Shown: in pieces, positions 45,231 through 54,547 of the stretch | Layout: every line of letters begins with the position of its first letter | Numbering within the stretch: the first letter of the stretch is position 1 | DNA from: MWEI01 sp964600235 | GTDB lineage: Bacteria; Desulfobacterota; Desulfomonilia; UBA1062 | Direction: 5' to 3' | Assembly: GCA_964600235.1 (NCBI GenBank) | Contig: CAZRIV010000001.1 | Span: 186,001 to 250,000 of the forward strand | DNA length: 64,000 nt | Made by a program: the position numbers and the translations under genes | The notes under the pieces: model-generated | What the model saw: the letters and a program-made list of their open reading frames with translations, nothing else | Database searches by the model: none | What the model was told of the DNA's origin: nothing

Positions 45231-46375
45231 TCCCCAAGGGCTTCCAGTTTTCGGCAGTGAATGCCGGGATCAAATCACCGCTCTATCAGGGACTCGATCT
45301 AGGGCTTATCTTCTGCCAGAAAGAATCAATCTTATCAGGGGCTTTCACCCGCAACCTGGTAAAGGCGGCCCCGGTAATCATCGGCATGGAACAGGTGAAG
45401 AGGGGGGTTGCACGCGCGATAATCGCCAATGCCGGTAACGCCAATGCCTGCACCGGTCATCAGGGCATTGAAGACGCCCGTGCCATCATGGCTGCAGCGG
45501 CTGACCTGCTGGGTATACGTCCCGATGACATTGTTCCCATGTCTACCGGGACCATAGGCATAAAGATGCCCACCGAGAGGATACTGCCCGGACTTCCCGG
45601 GCTTGTGCAAGGCCTGACCGACGATTTTGAAGGCTTTGCACGATCCATCATGACGACCGACACCTTTCCCAAGATTGTATCCAGGCATGCAGGGCAGGCG
45701 TGCGTCCTGGGATGCGCGAAAGGCGCAGGCATGATCGCCCCGAATATGGCCACCACCCTGGCCGTTGTGCTCACCGATGCCATTATCAGCAAGCAAGACC
45801 TTGATATTATTATTATTAATTCTATAAAACAGACCTTTAACGCCATCACCATCGACGGCGACATGTCCACCAACGACACCTTGATTGCGCTCTCATCAGG
45901 GCTTGTTCCATCAGACCTGGAAACCTTGGGCAATGCCATCACCGATGTGATACGCGAACTGGCGCTGCTCATCGTACGCGATGGCGAAGGCGCAACGAAA
46001 TTCGTTTCCATCAATGTAACAGGCGCTGAAAATGACCGCGATGCCCGCACCATAGCCATGGCGGTCGCCAACTCTTCACTGGTGAAGACCGCCCTGTTCG
46101 GGGCTGACCCTAATTGGGGCCGCATCGTCGCTGCGGTCGGTTATGCAGGGGTTCCTCTGGACCCGTCCACCATATCCGTTGCCATCCAAGGGCTCAAGGT
46201 GGTGGAAAACACCAGGGAACATCCTGGGTTCACCGAAGATTCCCTCCACAAGGCCTTGTGCGGGAAAGAGGTCGCCATTGAAATTTCCGTGGGAAACGGC
46301 AGCGGGAGCTTCATGGCCTGGACCACAGACCTTTCCTATAAGTACGTCGAGATCAACGCCTCGTACCGCACCTGA
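45227..46375 (+). CDS. argJ: glutamate N-acetyltransferase ArgJ
   Basis: ArgJ recycles acetyl from N-acetylornithine to glutamate. The 382-residue precursor self-cleaves before a Thr, here in PNMATTLAVV. NANACTGHQGIEDA and the GADPNWGRIVAAVGYAG motif are present. The start at 45227 overlaps the secA stop. Some ArgJ enzymes also use acetyl-CoA; the sequence alone does not decide. Confidence 0.94.
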   Translation: MIPKGFQFSAVNAGIKSPLYQGLDLGLIFCQKESILSGAFTRNLVKAAPVIIGMEQVKRGVARAIIANAGNANACTGHQGIEDARAIMAAAADLLGIRPDDIVPMSTGTIGIKMPTERILPGLPGLVQGLTDDFEGFARSIMTTDTFPKIVSRHAGQACVLGCAKGAGMIAPNMATTLAVVLTDAIISKQDLDIIIINSIKQTFNAITIDGDMSTNDTLIALSSGLVPSDLETLGNAITDVIRELALLIVRDGEGATKFVSINVTGAENDRDARTIAMAVANSSLVKTALFGADPNWGRIVAAVGYAGVPLDPSTISVAIQGLKVVENTREHPGFTEDSLHKALCGKEVAIEISVGNGSGSFMAWTTDLSYKYVEINASYRT

Positions 46376-46893
46376 TCATTATCAGTCTCACCTGGGTTGC
46401 AAGGCTTGTCTGTTGTCTTGATTATTTAGCCGATAATATATGTTATGTTAAATAGCAAATATTCATGTGCCGCCCTCTTTTCGGGCACGTCAAGTTTATA
46501 AGTCCCCGATAATGAGAAGTGTCATTGTACACTGGAATGATCCTTTTGAACTCACCCATCACGAAATAGATTTCATACCTGCCCTTCTCTGGTTGGCACG
46601 TTTCTAAATACCTCCCATTTGTGAAAATAGACCGCATCTGCCGGTTTTGGGGACGATGAAACTCCTTACCCTGCCCGTTAAAATGCAGTGGTGATCAAAT
46701 TACGAAGATATACCTGTAGAGTGGCTCTATTACTTGATCTATAGCGATATGCCCTCATTTGACCAAAAATCTGCATTGAGATACCCCCCAAAAAACACCT
46801 TTGGGATATTTTTAATGCAGATGATGTCTTCCAACGAACATCTGCGTATGAAATTCTGTTGCATAGAACCACTTTGTGATAATTTATATAAGG
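46376..46893. other. 518-bp gene-free region with overlapping inverted repeats
   Basis: No convincing gene is present. Three structures stand out. A GTGCC/GGCAC hairpin lies at 46467-46488. A long imperfect inverted repeat starts CTGCATT at 46771 and ends AATGCAG at 46820. A perfect GCAGATG/CATCTGC pair (46817-46823 with 46839-46845) shares bases with the previous stem, so only one of the two can form fully. A 64-codon minus-strand frame (46443-46637) has no family match I recognise. Confidence 0.5.
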
Positions 46894-48072
46894 ATGAAGA
46901 AATTTGATGTGATCATAGTCGGGTGCGGCCCTGCAGGGGCAACTGCCGGATACCTGCTTGGGGCGTCCGGCATCAACACACTGATGATCGACAAGAGTGA
47001 CTTCCCGCGCCGTAAGCTCTGTGGTGGAGGTTTGACCCACAAGACCTTAGGCCTCTTGAACAGGGTATTCCAGGAGACCCGGCTCTCGCTTCAGAACGCG
47101 GGCATCATCGAATCATGCTCGTATGAATATGACATCTATTTCCGAAACCGTCTGCTGGTCCACGGGGTTTCGCAATTTCCGATCTTGTTCGTGGACAGGT
47201 ATGTCTATGATGATTTTCTGCTGCAAAAGGCCAGGAACACCGGCGTCACTGTCATCGAGGGTGATAAGGTCATGGGTTTCGACCCTGACACCAACCAGAT
47301 ATCGACATCATCCGGCCGTGTTTATCAGGCGCGGTTCATTATTGGGGCCGATGGCGCGCAGAGTGTTATCCGCAAACATCTGCCCGGCGGGATTTTCTCG
47401 ATGAAAAAGTGGGAATACAACCTGGCGACCGCACTCGAGACATTCATCCCCCGGGCGGATCTCGGGAAAGCACCTGAACACCCGGCCATCTATTTCGGGT
47501 ATGCCGATTGGGGTTATTCCTGGGTATTCCCCAATAAAGACCGATTGATCCTTGGCCTGGGCGCCTTGAACAGAAAGTCGGCCAAGCAGATCAAGGATAT
47601 ATTCATTAATTATATCAATGCTATATCTCATGTATATTCATTCGATGCCTCCAAAGGTATGAAGATATCAGGCTATCCGGTGCCGAGCGGGAATTATCTC
47701 AAAAGGCCGTATTACAAAAGCACCCTGCTTGCAGGTGATGCCGCGGGCTTTGCAGACCCTATTTCCGGGGAAGGCATATACCAGGCACAACGGAGTGCCG
47801 AGATCGCTTCCATCTGCATCAGGCGCGCATTGAAAGACGGCATACCCATAGAAGTCGGTTATAAAGAACTCCTGCACAGGTATGTATTTCCGGACCTGCT
47901 CCATGCCAGGGTTTTGCGGTGGTTTGTCTTCAATGCCATGAATAAACTTAATTTCAATTATATCAATATGTTGACACAAAAAGGCGAGAAAAGGGCCCTG
48001 GATATCGTCCATGGCCTGAGGACATACAGATTCCTGCAGTTGGCACGGGGAATCCACGGAGATATTGCCTAG
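46894..48072 (+). CDS. geranylgeranyl reductase-family FAD-dependent oxidoreductase
   Basis: The 392-residue flavoprotein has the FAD Rossmann motif VIIVGCGPAGATAGYLLG, the KLCGGGLTHK active-site region and the GDAAGFADPISGEGIYQA motif of the GGR family. These enzymes reduce isoprenoid double bonds in lipids, quinones or chlorophyll side chains; the substrate here is unknown. ATG 46894 directly follows AAGG. An in-frame GTG at 46876 lacks a ribosome site. Confidence 0.85.
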   Translation: MKKFDVIIVGCGPAGATAGYLLGASGINTLMIDKSDFPRRKLCGGGLTHKTLGLLNRVFQETRLSLQNAGIIESCSYEYDIYFRNRLLVHGVSQFPILFVDRYVYDDFLLQKARNTGVTVIEGDKVMGFDPDTNQISTSSGRVYQARFIIGADGAQSVIRKHLPGGIFSMKKWEYNLATALETFIPRADLGKAPEHPAIYFGYADWGYSWVFPNKDRLILGLGALNRKSAKQIKDIFINYINAISHVYSFDASKGMKISGYPVPSGNYLKRPYYKSTLLAGDAAGFADPISGEGIYQAQRSAEIASICIRRALKDGIPIEVGYKELLHRYVFPDLLHARVLRWFVFNAMNKLNFNYINMLTQKGEKRALDIVHGLRTYRFLQLARGIHGDIA

Positions 48073-48104
48073 GGCATGTTCTCATTATCAGGAGACGCAC
48101 GGAT

Positions 48105-48692
48105 ATGAAGATTGTTAAAAGCATGCTCTTTGAGAAACCAGGTGAGCAGAATACTCATGAATGCATCAGGGCTGTTCAGGATTATATGCATGATCCGGGG
48201 ATAACCCATGTGGTGGTTGCATCCACCACGGGCAGGACCGCCCTATCCTTCTGCAAAGCATTGAAGGGGAGCCCGGCCAAGCTCGTAATTGTTACCCACA
48301 GCGTGGGCTTCAAGGAGCCCGGCAAAGACGAATTCGACCCGGATGCTAGGCAACAACTCCGGACCGAAGGTGTGCCCATCCATACCGGTACCATCCTGAC
48401 CCATTCCCTGGAAAAATCCCTCATGGATGACTTCCGGGGCATATATCCCGGCTATATCATTGCCAATACCCTTCGCAGGTTCGGTGAAGGGACCAAGGTC
48501 GCCGTCGAGATCGTCATGGAGGCCGCTGATGCAGGGCTCGTACCTGAGGATGCAGAAGTTTTGGCCGTGGCCGGCACCGGGCATGGCGCCGACACGGTGC
48601 TGCTTGTCAAGGCCAAGCCTTCCAAGCGCTTCCTGAACCTCGAAGTGCTGGAGATATTGGCCAGACCGCGAGGCAGGACCGCACCATATTGA
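48105..48692 (+). CDS. pyruvate kinase C-terminal-like domain protein
   Basis: The 195-residue protein is a stand-alone copy of the pyruvate-kinase C-terminal alpha/beta fold (THVVVASTTGRTALSF and AVAGTGHGADTVLLVKAKPS). That domain normally binds allosteric effectors, and the catalytic barrel is absent. The function is not known. It follows the GGR-like gene by 32 bp. Confidence 0.75.
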   Translation: MKIVKSMLFEKPGEQNTHECIRAVQDYMHDPGITHVVVASTTGRTALSFCKALKGSPAKLVIVTHSVGFKEPGKDEFDPDARQQLRTEGVPIHTGTILTHSLEKSLMDDFRGIYPGYIIANTLRRFGEGTKVAVEIVMEAADAGLVPEDAEVLAVAGTGHGADTVLLVKAKPSKRFLNLEVLEILARPRGRTAPY

Positions 48693-48764
48693 TACGCTGC
48701 CTTGAACCTTTCCTGAAAGATACCCTTTTCAAAAAGGAAATTATGGGTTATTTCAAAAACCAGT

Positions 48765-49586
48765 ATGAGCAGTTATAAGCGGGTCATCCTATCATTCGTA
48801 ATTCCTGTCCTTGTATTTCTCCTCGCGCCGGCTGACCCGGATACTTCCATCGCCGCCGAGACAAAGAGGCATAAGATATCAAGGATCGTCGTCGATCCGG
48901 GCCATGGCGGCAAGGATCCTGGTGCCATAGGCCCCTGCGGAGAAAAGGAAAAAGACATAACCCTGGCCGTGGGTATAAAGCTTGCTGCCAGGCTTACTGA
49001 AAAAGGCTATGAAGTGCTGCTTACCCGCGATACTGATGTCTTTATCCCCCTTGAAGAACGGACAGCCTTTGCGAATAAGAATAAGGCCGATCTCTTCATC
49101 TCCATCCACCTGAATGCAAACGAGATAACGTCTCTCAAGGGAATTGAAACATATTTTCTCAACCTCACCACCGATGCATCTGCCATCAAGGTGGCGGACA
49201 GAGAGAATGCGTCCTCATCACAGAAGATGAGCGATATCCAGTTTATCATCAAAGACATGATGCTCAATGCCCGCATCAATGAATCGTCCCGGTTTGCGTC
49301 GTCCATCCATAATTCCATTATCACCACACTGTGCAAATCAGGCCATTCCTGCAGGGACCACGGGGTCAAACAGGCTCCGTTCTATGTGCTGATGGGGGCG
49401 CAGATGCCGTCCATACTCATAGAAACCGGGTTCATAACGAATGCAGCCGAAAGCAGGCTCCTTCAGACAAAGGCATATCAGAACAGCATTATCAAAGGCA
49501 TTGTCAGCGGGATCGATGTATATGTCACAAATTCAAGTGTGGCCTATAACAAGAGAAAATCATCAGGAGAAAACGGCCTCAATTAA
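48765..49586 (+). CDS. N-acetylmuramoyl-L-alanine amidase (Amidase_3)
   Basis: The 273-residue exported enzyme has an N-terminal signal segment. The zinc-ligand and catalytic motifs are VVDPGHGGKDPG, SIHLNAN and ILIETGFITNAAES. It cleaves the lactyl-amide bond of peptidoglycan during cell separation. No AMIN or LysM targeting domain is present, so it is the minimal form. Confidence 0.92.
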   Translation: MSSYKRVILSFVIPVLVFLLAPADPDTSIAAETKRHKISRIVVDPGHGGKDPGAIGPCGEKEKDITLAVGIKLAARLTEKGYEVLLTRDTDVFIPLEERTAFANKNKADLFISIHLNANEITSLKGIETYFLNLTTDASAIKVADRENASSSQKMSDIQFIIKDMMLNARINESSRFASSIHNSIITTLCKSGHSCRDHGVKQAPFYVLMGAQMPSILIETGFITNAAESRLLQTKAYQNSIIKGIVSGIDVYVTNSSVAYNKRKSSGENGLN

Positions 49587-49637
49587 ACCGCCATTCGCCT
49601 ATGGAAGCATCTGCCGGCAGGGATATGGAACCAGACA

Positions 49638-50408
49638 ATGCGTACAGATAAATACTCGGCATACCTTCTTGTGGTTGCACTGTTATGTTCTTTTTCCCTA
49701 TTGGGATGGAGCGATGCCCATGCCACGCAGGATAAGGTCTTTGCCTTGTGCTACCATTCCTTTCTCGGCAATAAACGTTTTGCAGGAGATATATCCCTGC
49801 ATGATCTCATGACCCAGATGGATTTTTTCAGGGACAGGGGTTTTCGATTTGTCACCCTTGCAGAGACACTCAATGGCTCCGTGAAAGGCTCCCGGAACAT
49901 ACTTGTTGTCATAGATGACGGCAATGAGAGCGTATACCGCGCGTATCACGACATATTCAAACCACGCCATATCCAACCGGTGCTGGCGATTTATCCCAAC
50001 ATCATTGGGAAGAAGGCCTATGCCATGACCTGGGAACAGCTTATGGAACTCTCACGGCATGGCTGTGAGATAGCATCCCATGGGTATTACCACCTGCACC
50101 TGAACCAGGAACTCTACGACCGGGACAAGGAAGCATTCATCAAGGAGATTAAAGGCTCGAAAGAACTCCTTGAGAAGAAATTAAAAGTTAAAGTCCTTGC
50201 CATGGCTTATCCCAACGGAATCCATGGGGAAATCACGAAAAAGATCCTGAAGGAGGCAGGCTATCGATGTGCATTCACCATCAGGTGGGGCGCCCTGAAC
50301 TCTCCCATGGCCGCCAACAAGGACCCTTTTGAGCTCCCCCGTTATATGGTGTATCAGGACAACTGGGGCATGATCTCGAACTCCATTCTCAAGGCTGCGG
50401 GCAATTAG
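49638..50408 (+). CDS. exported polysaccharide deacetylase
   Basis: The 256-residue protein has a signal peptide (about 1-29). The NodB-type deacetylase domain has the metal/catalytic motif VIDDGNES, ASHGYYHLHL and AYPNG. It probably removes acetyl groups from a cell-wall or surface glycan. It lies 51 bp after the amidase, so the two may act together on peptidoglycan. Confidence 0.87.
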   Translation: MRTDKYSAYLLVVALLCSFSLLGWSDAHATQDKVFALCYHSFLGNKRFAGDISLHDLMTQMDFFRDRGFRFVTLAETLNGSVKGSRNILVVIDDGNESVYRAYHDIFKPRHIQPVLAIYPNIIGKKAYAMTWEQLMELSRHGCEIASHGYYHLHLNQELYDRDKEAFIKEIKGSKELLEKKLKVKVLAMAYPNGIHGEITKKILKEAGYRCAFTIRWGALNSPMAANKDPFELPRYMVYQDNWGMISNSILKAAGN

Positions 50409-50503
50409 CCCGGCACTTAACCCGGACGGATAATTCCCAAGATGAACGGCTTAAACCCCTTCAACCGAAAAATCCGGGCTCAAGTGAACATACGCACTCG
50501 CGC

Positions 50504-51082
50504 TCAAACATCGTCACGCAGGAGCTTTTCTCCCAGATCCTGAGCCTTTGCGAGCAGATCCCTGTTTGCCTTGATCTCCCCTGCCCCCATGGCGCTGCCG
50601 TATACCATACCCACAATCTTCGCCCCCACGAAGGCGAATGAGTCCTGAAAGGTTCGCAGCGCATTGACACACCCCGAGTCAAACGGGTCATCCCCCCCAT
50701 AACTCATGGCTATGGCGATGCGTTTTCCTGAAAACGGGTCTGTTCCATGCCCGCTCAGGGCAAAACACCTGTCCATCCAGATCTTGGTCTGGGCGGACAT
50801 GTTGAACCAGTAGACTGGACTGGCAATGACCCAGGCATGAGCCAAGAGCATGTCATGATAGAGCTTCTGCATGTCATCGGCTATGGCGCACCCCTTGCTC
50901 CCGGGTTTCTGGCACGCATAACAGGACTTGCACGGGGATATGTTCAGGCCATGGAGAAAGACCGTCTCGACCCGTGCCCCGGCAGACCTGGCTCCCTTGG
51001 CGATGTGATCTGCCAGGATGGCGCTGTTTCCCTTTTTCCGAGGACTGCCCAGGATTACCAGTATCTTCGGTTTATCCTTCAT
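50504..51082 (-). CDS. flavodoxin-family NAD(P)H-dependent FMN/iron-sulfur protein
   Basis: The 192-residue protein begins with the FMN phosphate loop GSPRKKGNSA. It has the Cys-rich SPCKSCYACQKPGSKGC that marks iron-sulfur flavoproteins, then the SPVYWFNMS loop. It would transfer electrons in the cytoplasm. The partner is unknown. Confidence 0.87.
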   Translation of the reverse strand: MKDKPKILVILGSPRKKGNSAILADHIAKGARSAGARVETVFLHGLNISPCKSCYACQKPGSKGCAIADDMQKLYHDMLLAHAWVIASPVYWFNMSAQTKIWMDRCFALSGHGTDPFSGKRIAIAMSYGGDDPFDSGCVNALRTFQDSFAFVGAKIVGMVYGSAMGAGEIKANRDLLAKAQDLGEKLLRDDV

Positions 51083-51118
51083 GGCGCTTCTCCTTAGAGG
51101 GTCTGTACCACCTTTTTC

Positions 51119-51523
51119 TTATTTCTTCTTGTCCTTCAGCAGGTCAGAGAGTTTTGCAAAAGGATTATGGGTCATGGTATCCGGCCGATCCTGGCTCTGC
51201 CCCGTGCCTTCACCCTCATCGTCATACCTCCCGTGCTCATTGTCATGGCAGTATACGCAGAGGTTTTCCCAGTTGCTGCCGTCGGGCGGGTTGTTGTCGT
51301 GGTTGTGGTCCTTGTGGTGGACCGTGAGCATGTTGAGGTTCTTGATGGTAAAGTGCCTGCCGCAACGGGCGCATACCCACGGGTGAATCTTCAGGGACTG
51401 CTCGCGGTAGCCCTTCATGCGCTCGGCATTCAGGGCACGGGCCTTGGCCACGAACTGATCCATTTCCTCCTTGCTCATCTTTGCCGATCCCGGCTTAGGT
51501 GGCTTTGAGCTCTTGAAATCCAT
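51119..51523 (-). CDS. HNH nuclease, YajD family
   Basis: The 134-residue protein has the zinc Cys pairs CARC and CVYC and the HNH core LTVHHKDHNHDNNPPDGSNW. The ATG at 51523 is preceded by GGGAG at 6 nt. A longer frame to 51649 has no such site and overlaps the next gene. The DNA target is unknown and it is a housekeeping-type rather than phage gene here. Confidence 0.85.
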   Translation of the reverse strand: MDFKSSKPPKPGSAKMSKEEMDQFVAKARALNAERMKGYREQSLKIHPWVCARCGRHFTIKNLNMLTVHHKDHNHDNNPPDGSNWENLCVYCHDNEHGRYDDEGEGTGQSQDRPDTMTHNPFAKLSDLLKDKKK

Positions 51524-51570
51524 GGTTGACTCCCGGAATGATATCCTTCCTGTCATGCGGATACGAACAA

Positions 51571-51981
51571 TCAAATATTCTTTTGCTGTGCTGCGCTTAT
51601 ATGATACCCGATCTTCTTGTCTTCCTCTACGGTGTGCTTCGCAAACCACCCCGCCAGAAAGCTTATCACATCTTCGATGGTACCCTTGTCATTGAGAAAG
51701 GTTTTGACGCGGTTGGTGTATTCATCCAGCAGTGCTGCGTGAGCCTGCTGCTGACGCTCCAGTGCGGGATACCGGGTCAGGAACATGATATTTTCCTCAC
51801 TGGCAAAATGGTATTCCACATACTTTCCGAGCTCATTGAGCAGGCGCACGGCAATCGCCTTCTTGTTCCCGTGTTCCTGAACGATATTGAGGCGGTTGAT
51901 CAGCTTTACAAAGTCTTTATGCTGCCGGTCGATCTCCTCGACGCCGGTTGAAAAATCGTCAATCCATTCGATCTGGCGCAT
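51571..51981 (-). CDS. bacteriohemerythrin with one missing iron-ligand His
   Basis: The 136-residue protein has the hemerythrin ligands His21 (DRQHKDF), His58 and Glu62 (YHFASEE), His81, and the later HTVEED pair. Residue 77, the first His of the usual YP-N4-HxxxH motif, is Gln. Bacteriohemerythrins bind O2 at a di-iron site. Losing one His could weaken or change iron or oxygen binding. ATG 51981 has GAGGTG 6 nt upstream; a GTG at 51990 is the alternative. Confidence 0.88.
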   Translation of the reverse strand: MRQIEWIDDFSTGVEEIDRQHKDFVKLINRLNIVQEHGNKKAIAVRLLNELGKYVEYHFASEENIMFLTRYPALERQQQAHAALLDEYTNRVKTFLNDKGTIEDVISFLAGWFAKHTVEEDKKIGYHISAAQQKNI

Positions 51982-52098
51982 ATGGCTCACCTCGGCGGCT
52001 TAATGGCCCTATAATGCACTATCAGACCCCCCGTTGCCAAGAGGGTAAATCAAGGCTGCCTTGTTCATTCTTCAGGCAACATGGCAAGAGGTGTGAGG

Positions 52099-53253
52099 TT
52101 ACTTCTTCTGCTGGCCGCCCAGAATACCCTTGAGCGTATCTTCCACGCCTTCCATAACTTCACCGGCAGCATCCACTCCTTTTGCACCCAGTTCGCCTGC
52201 GGTTTTGGCAACACCGCCTATGCCGACCTTCAAGAGCCCTGCCATGGATACGGCCATGCGCTGGCTCATTGCCTCGTGGAGGGTGAATTTCGGATTATTC
52301 AGGTCGCCTTGAAGCACGAAATCCAGGGTAATCCTGTTGTCTTTGTCCTTCAGAAAACTAAGCACCGCATCGCGGGGCACCCCCATGAACGTTCCCATGA
52401 ACCCTTTTGAAGGGGCAAGCGTCAGATCGGAGATGGTTATCCGGCCCGGTGCCTTGAGCCTTTTATCACGCACCTCTGATTTCAGGTCAAGATCGAGCAT
52501 GCCCTTATTAACCCTCACATCTCCTGCCTTCAGTAGATAGGCCTGGAAGGGCACCATATCGACAGAAGCGAGCTTCAAACTGATGGAGGAGTCCCTGGTG
52601 GACAGATCCGCCCACCCCTTTATGGTAATCCTGCCCTCGTCCTGTGGTCCTTTCATGAGGGCAGACATGTCGAATGAGCTCTTGGCATTCAGCGCAGGGG
52701 CAACGATATCCTCAATGTCTGCCTGTATCCGAGTCAGGGTGATCTTTGTCGGACGTTGCCCCATCGATGCATCGTAAAACTCTGCCGACCCGTCCTTGAG
52801 CACGATCTGTCCGATGGACACCTGAGGTGGCGGGGTCGTATCTGAAGGATCCTGCTTTTTATCATTATCCTTGTGCATCAGGCTGGGAACCACTTTAACC
52901 TTTCCATTTCTGTCCCGGAAAACACAGATATATGGGTTGTTAACGGTGATGGAGTGGATCCTGTACTGCCTGGAAAATAAGCTCCACAGTGAGGGGACAA
53001 TGATTACCTGGTCGGCTCGCAGGGTGTCTTCTGCCGGCCAGTTGCCGGCTCCCCTGATCCGGAGTCCGTCCACCACCACACCCGATATACCAGCGCGGAT
53101 CTCCCGGATCTCGCTACCCTCTCCCAAGGCTTCAACCACCTTATCTTTCAGGACCGACAGAGCCACCCGGAAACCTGCTGCCCCGCCGACCATCAGCACT
53201 ACGAGCACGATAAGTGCAGCCAGCCGCCATTTTTTTCTTTTCGTCTCAGGCAC
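52099..53253 (-). CDS. AsmA/DUF748-like membrane-anchored protein
   Basis: The 384-residue protein has one N-terminal transmembrane helix (about 8-30). A long beta-rich periplasmic region follows, with the DUF748/AsmA feature ALGEGSEIREIRAGISGVVV and repeated short strands (DVRVNKGMLDLDLKSEV). Such proteins bridge or organise the envelope and may move lipids. The GTG at 53253 gives a normal membrane anchor. A GTG at 53301 would add a poor leader. It follows the ThiF-like gene in the same direction but with a gap. Confidence 0.7.
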   Translation of the reverse strand: MPETKRKKWRLAALIVLVVLMVGGAAGFRVALSVLKDKVVEALGEGSEIREIRAGISGVVVDGLRIRGAGNWPAEDTLRADQVIIVPSLWSLFSRQYRIHSITVNNPYICVFRDRNGKVKVVPSLMHKDNDKKQDPSDTTPPPQVSIGQIVLKDGSAEFYDASMGQRPTKITLTRIQADIEDIVAPALNAKSSFDMSALMKGPQDEGRITIKGWADLSTRDSSISLKLASVDMVPFQAYLLKAGDVRVNKGMLDLDLKSEVRDKRLKAPGRITISDLTLAPSKGFMGTFMGVPRDAVLSFLKDKDNRITLDFVLQGDLNNPKFTLHEAMSQRMAVSMAGLLKVGIGGVAKTAGELGAKGVDAAGEVMEGVEDTLKGILGGQQKK

Positions 53254-53407
53254 GTCTTGTCTCTTTTCTCGCCCGGTATGACTGCCCAATAATATAAACA
53301 CTCCCCGATATCAAATGATAGTTGCAGATATTTTCAGGGGCATTACTTCAGGCACTGGAATATATCCCTGCTCTTCAGGCACAGGGATCCCATGCGTTCG
53401 TTGCCTG

Positions 53408-54232
53408 TCAGTCCAGTACGGGTACCTCGACGATCTCCATATCCAAAAGGTTTATGGACAGGAACTTCCGCCGCAGGGTCGTTCCCTCGCCCAGGAGCAC
53501 CTTAAGGGCCTCAGCAACCTCAAGGCTTGCTACAAGAGCCGGGGTAAAGGACGGGATCCCCAGCTCATCCTCCACACCCTTGTCTCCGGCGTGTTTGGCA
53601 TAGAGTGTCTGCAGAGTGCGCTCACCGGGATATTGCGTCAAGACCTGTCCATACCAGCCTGCAATGCTTCCATGCACAAAGGGGATATGGAACTGTTCGC
53701 AGAGCCCGGCCAGGGCCAGGCGTGCCGGGATGCTGTCCAGGGCGTCTATGGCCAGCTGTGCCTTCTCGAGGAGTGCGCACCCGTTATCGGCTGAGAGGGA
53801 CTCCTGGTGTGTTACAAGCGTTACTGCCGGGTTTATCGCTCCGGCCCTCGATGCCGCTGCAGCCACCTTGGGCACACCGAGATTCTCAAAAGTTGCATAG
53901 ATCTGCCGGTTCAGGTTGTGCTCTTCGAATACATCAGGGTCAATGACGATGATGGTTCCGACTCCCAGGCGTGCCAGCTCTTCCACCAGGTAGCAGCCCA
54001 GCCCGCCGCAGCCTGCCACTGCCACGGTGCTCCTGAAGAGGACCAGTTGTTTCGAAGGCGTGATGGTTGACCGGTTGCGCGCATAGCGCCTGGGGAGGAG
54101 ACCCATGGAAAGGATCCGGTCCTCCACCTCGGGCAGGCTCAGACCGAAGCACCGTACCGCCTCCTGCTGCGACTCCATGGATACGAGGCCGTCGTCGGCC
54201 TTCGTAGAGAGGAATTCATTGATGTCTGCCAC
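53408..54232 (-). CDS. ThiF/MoeB/HesA-type adenylyltransferase for the MoaD partner
   Basis: The 274-residue protein has the nucleotide-binding motif AGCGGLGCYLVEELARLG, the LNRQIY motif and a C-terminal dimer region. It would adenylylate the C-terminal Gly of the MoaD-like protein encoded just upstream (TAAC-GTG junction). The paired zinc-binding CXXC motifs of classic MoeB are absent, which places it in the HesA-like branch. An N-terminal extension of about 75 residues precedes the core. The GTG start at 54232 follows GGAGGCGG. Confidence 0.87.
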   Translation of the reverse strand: MADINEFLSTKADDGLVSMESQQEAVRCFGLSLPEVEDRILSMGLLPRRYARNRSTITPSKQLVLFRSTVAVAGCGGLGCYLVEELARLGVGTIIVIDPDVFEEHNLNRQIYATFENLGVPKVAAAASRAGAINPAVTLVTHQESLSADNGCALLEKAQLAIDALDSIPARLALAGLCEQFHIPFVHGSIAGWYGQVLTQYPGERTLQTLYAKHAGDKGVEDELGIPSFTPALVASLEVAEALKVLLGEGTTLRRKFLSINLLDMEIVEVPVLD

Positions 54233-54233
54233 G

Positions 54234-54458
54234 TTATCCGCCTCCCACCGGGGGAAAGATGGCGAGGGTGTCGCCTTCATGCAGAACGGTGTCAAGCTCT
54301 GCATGCCTGCTGTTTAAGAAAAGAATCGCGGCATCTTTCTCAGGGATCTTGAGAAGGCTCACCACGTCCCTCACTGCAGTGTCATCGGCAAGATCGAGAG
54401 TCTCCCGGTCGAAACGGTTCAGGCGCAGCGTGGCAAAGAGTTTTACCATGACCTTCAT
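54234..54458 (-). CDS. moaD: MoaD/ThiS-family sulfur carrier
   Basis: This 74-residue ubiquitin-like protein ends in VGGG, the C terminus that is adenylylated and thiocarboxylated to donate sulfur to molybdopterin or tungstopterin. The sequence (VKLFATLRLNRFD, EGDTLAIFPPV) matches MoaD. ATG 54458 is chosen for fit to the family. Placement between aor and the ThiF-like gene is a known tungstoenzyme arrangement. Confidence 0.9.
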   Translation of the reverse strand: MKVMVKLFATLRLNRFDRETLDLADDTAVRDVVSLLKIPEKDAAILFLNSRHAELDTVLHEGDTLAIFPPVGGG

Positions 54459-54547
54459 GGACGCCCGGGCCTCACTGTATACTTGAAAGGCATGTTCCGG
54501 CAGGGCACCGACGCCCTCCTGCCGGAACACTGTGTGGGCAAAAGCAC

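Noticed and set aside
46443..46637. 64-codon minus-strand open frame in the 46.4-46.9 kb gap
   Set aside because: No ribosome site and no family resemblance; kept only as part of the gap description.
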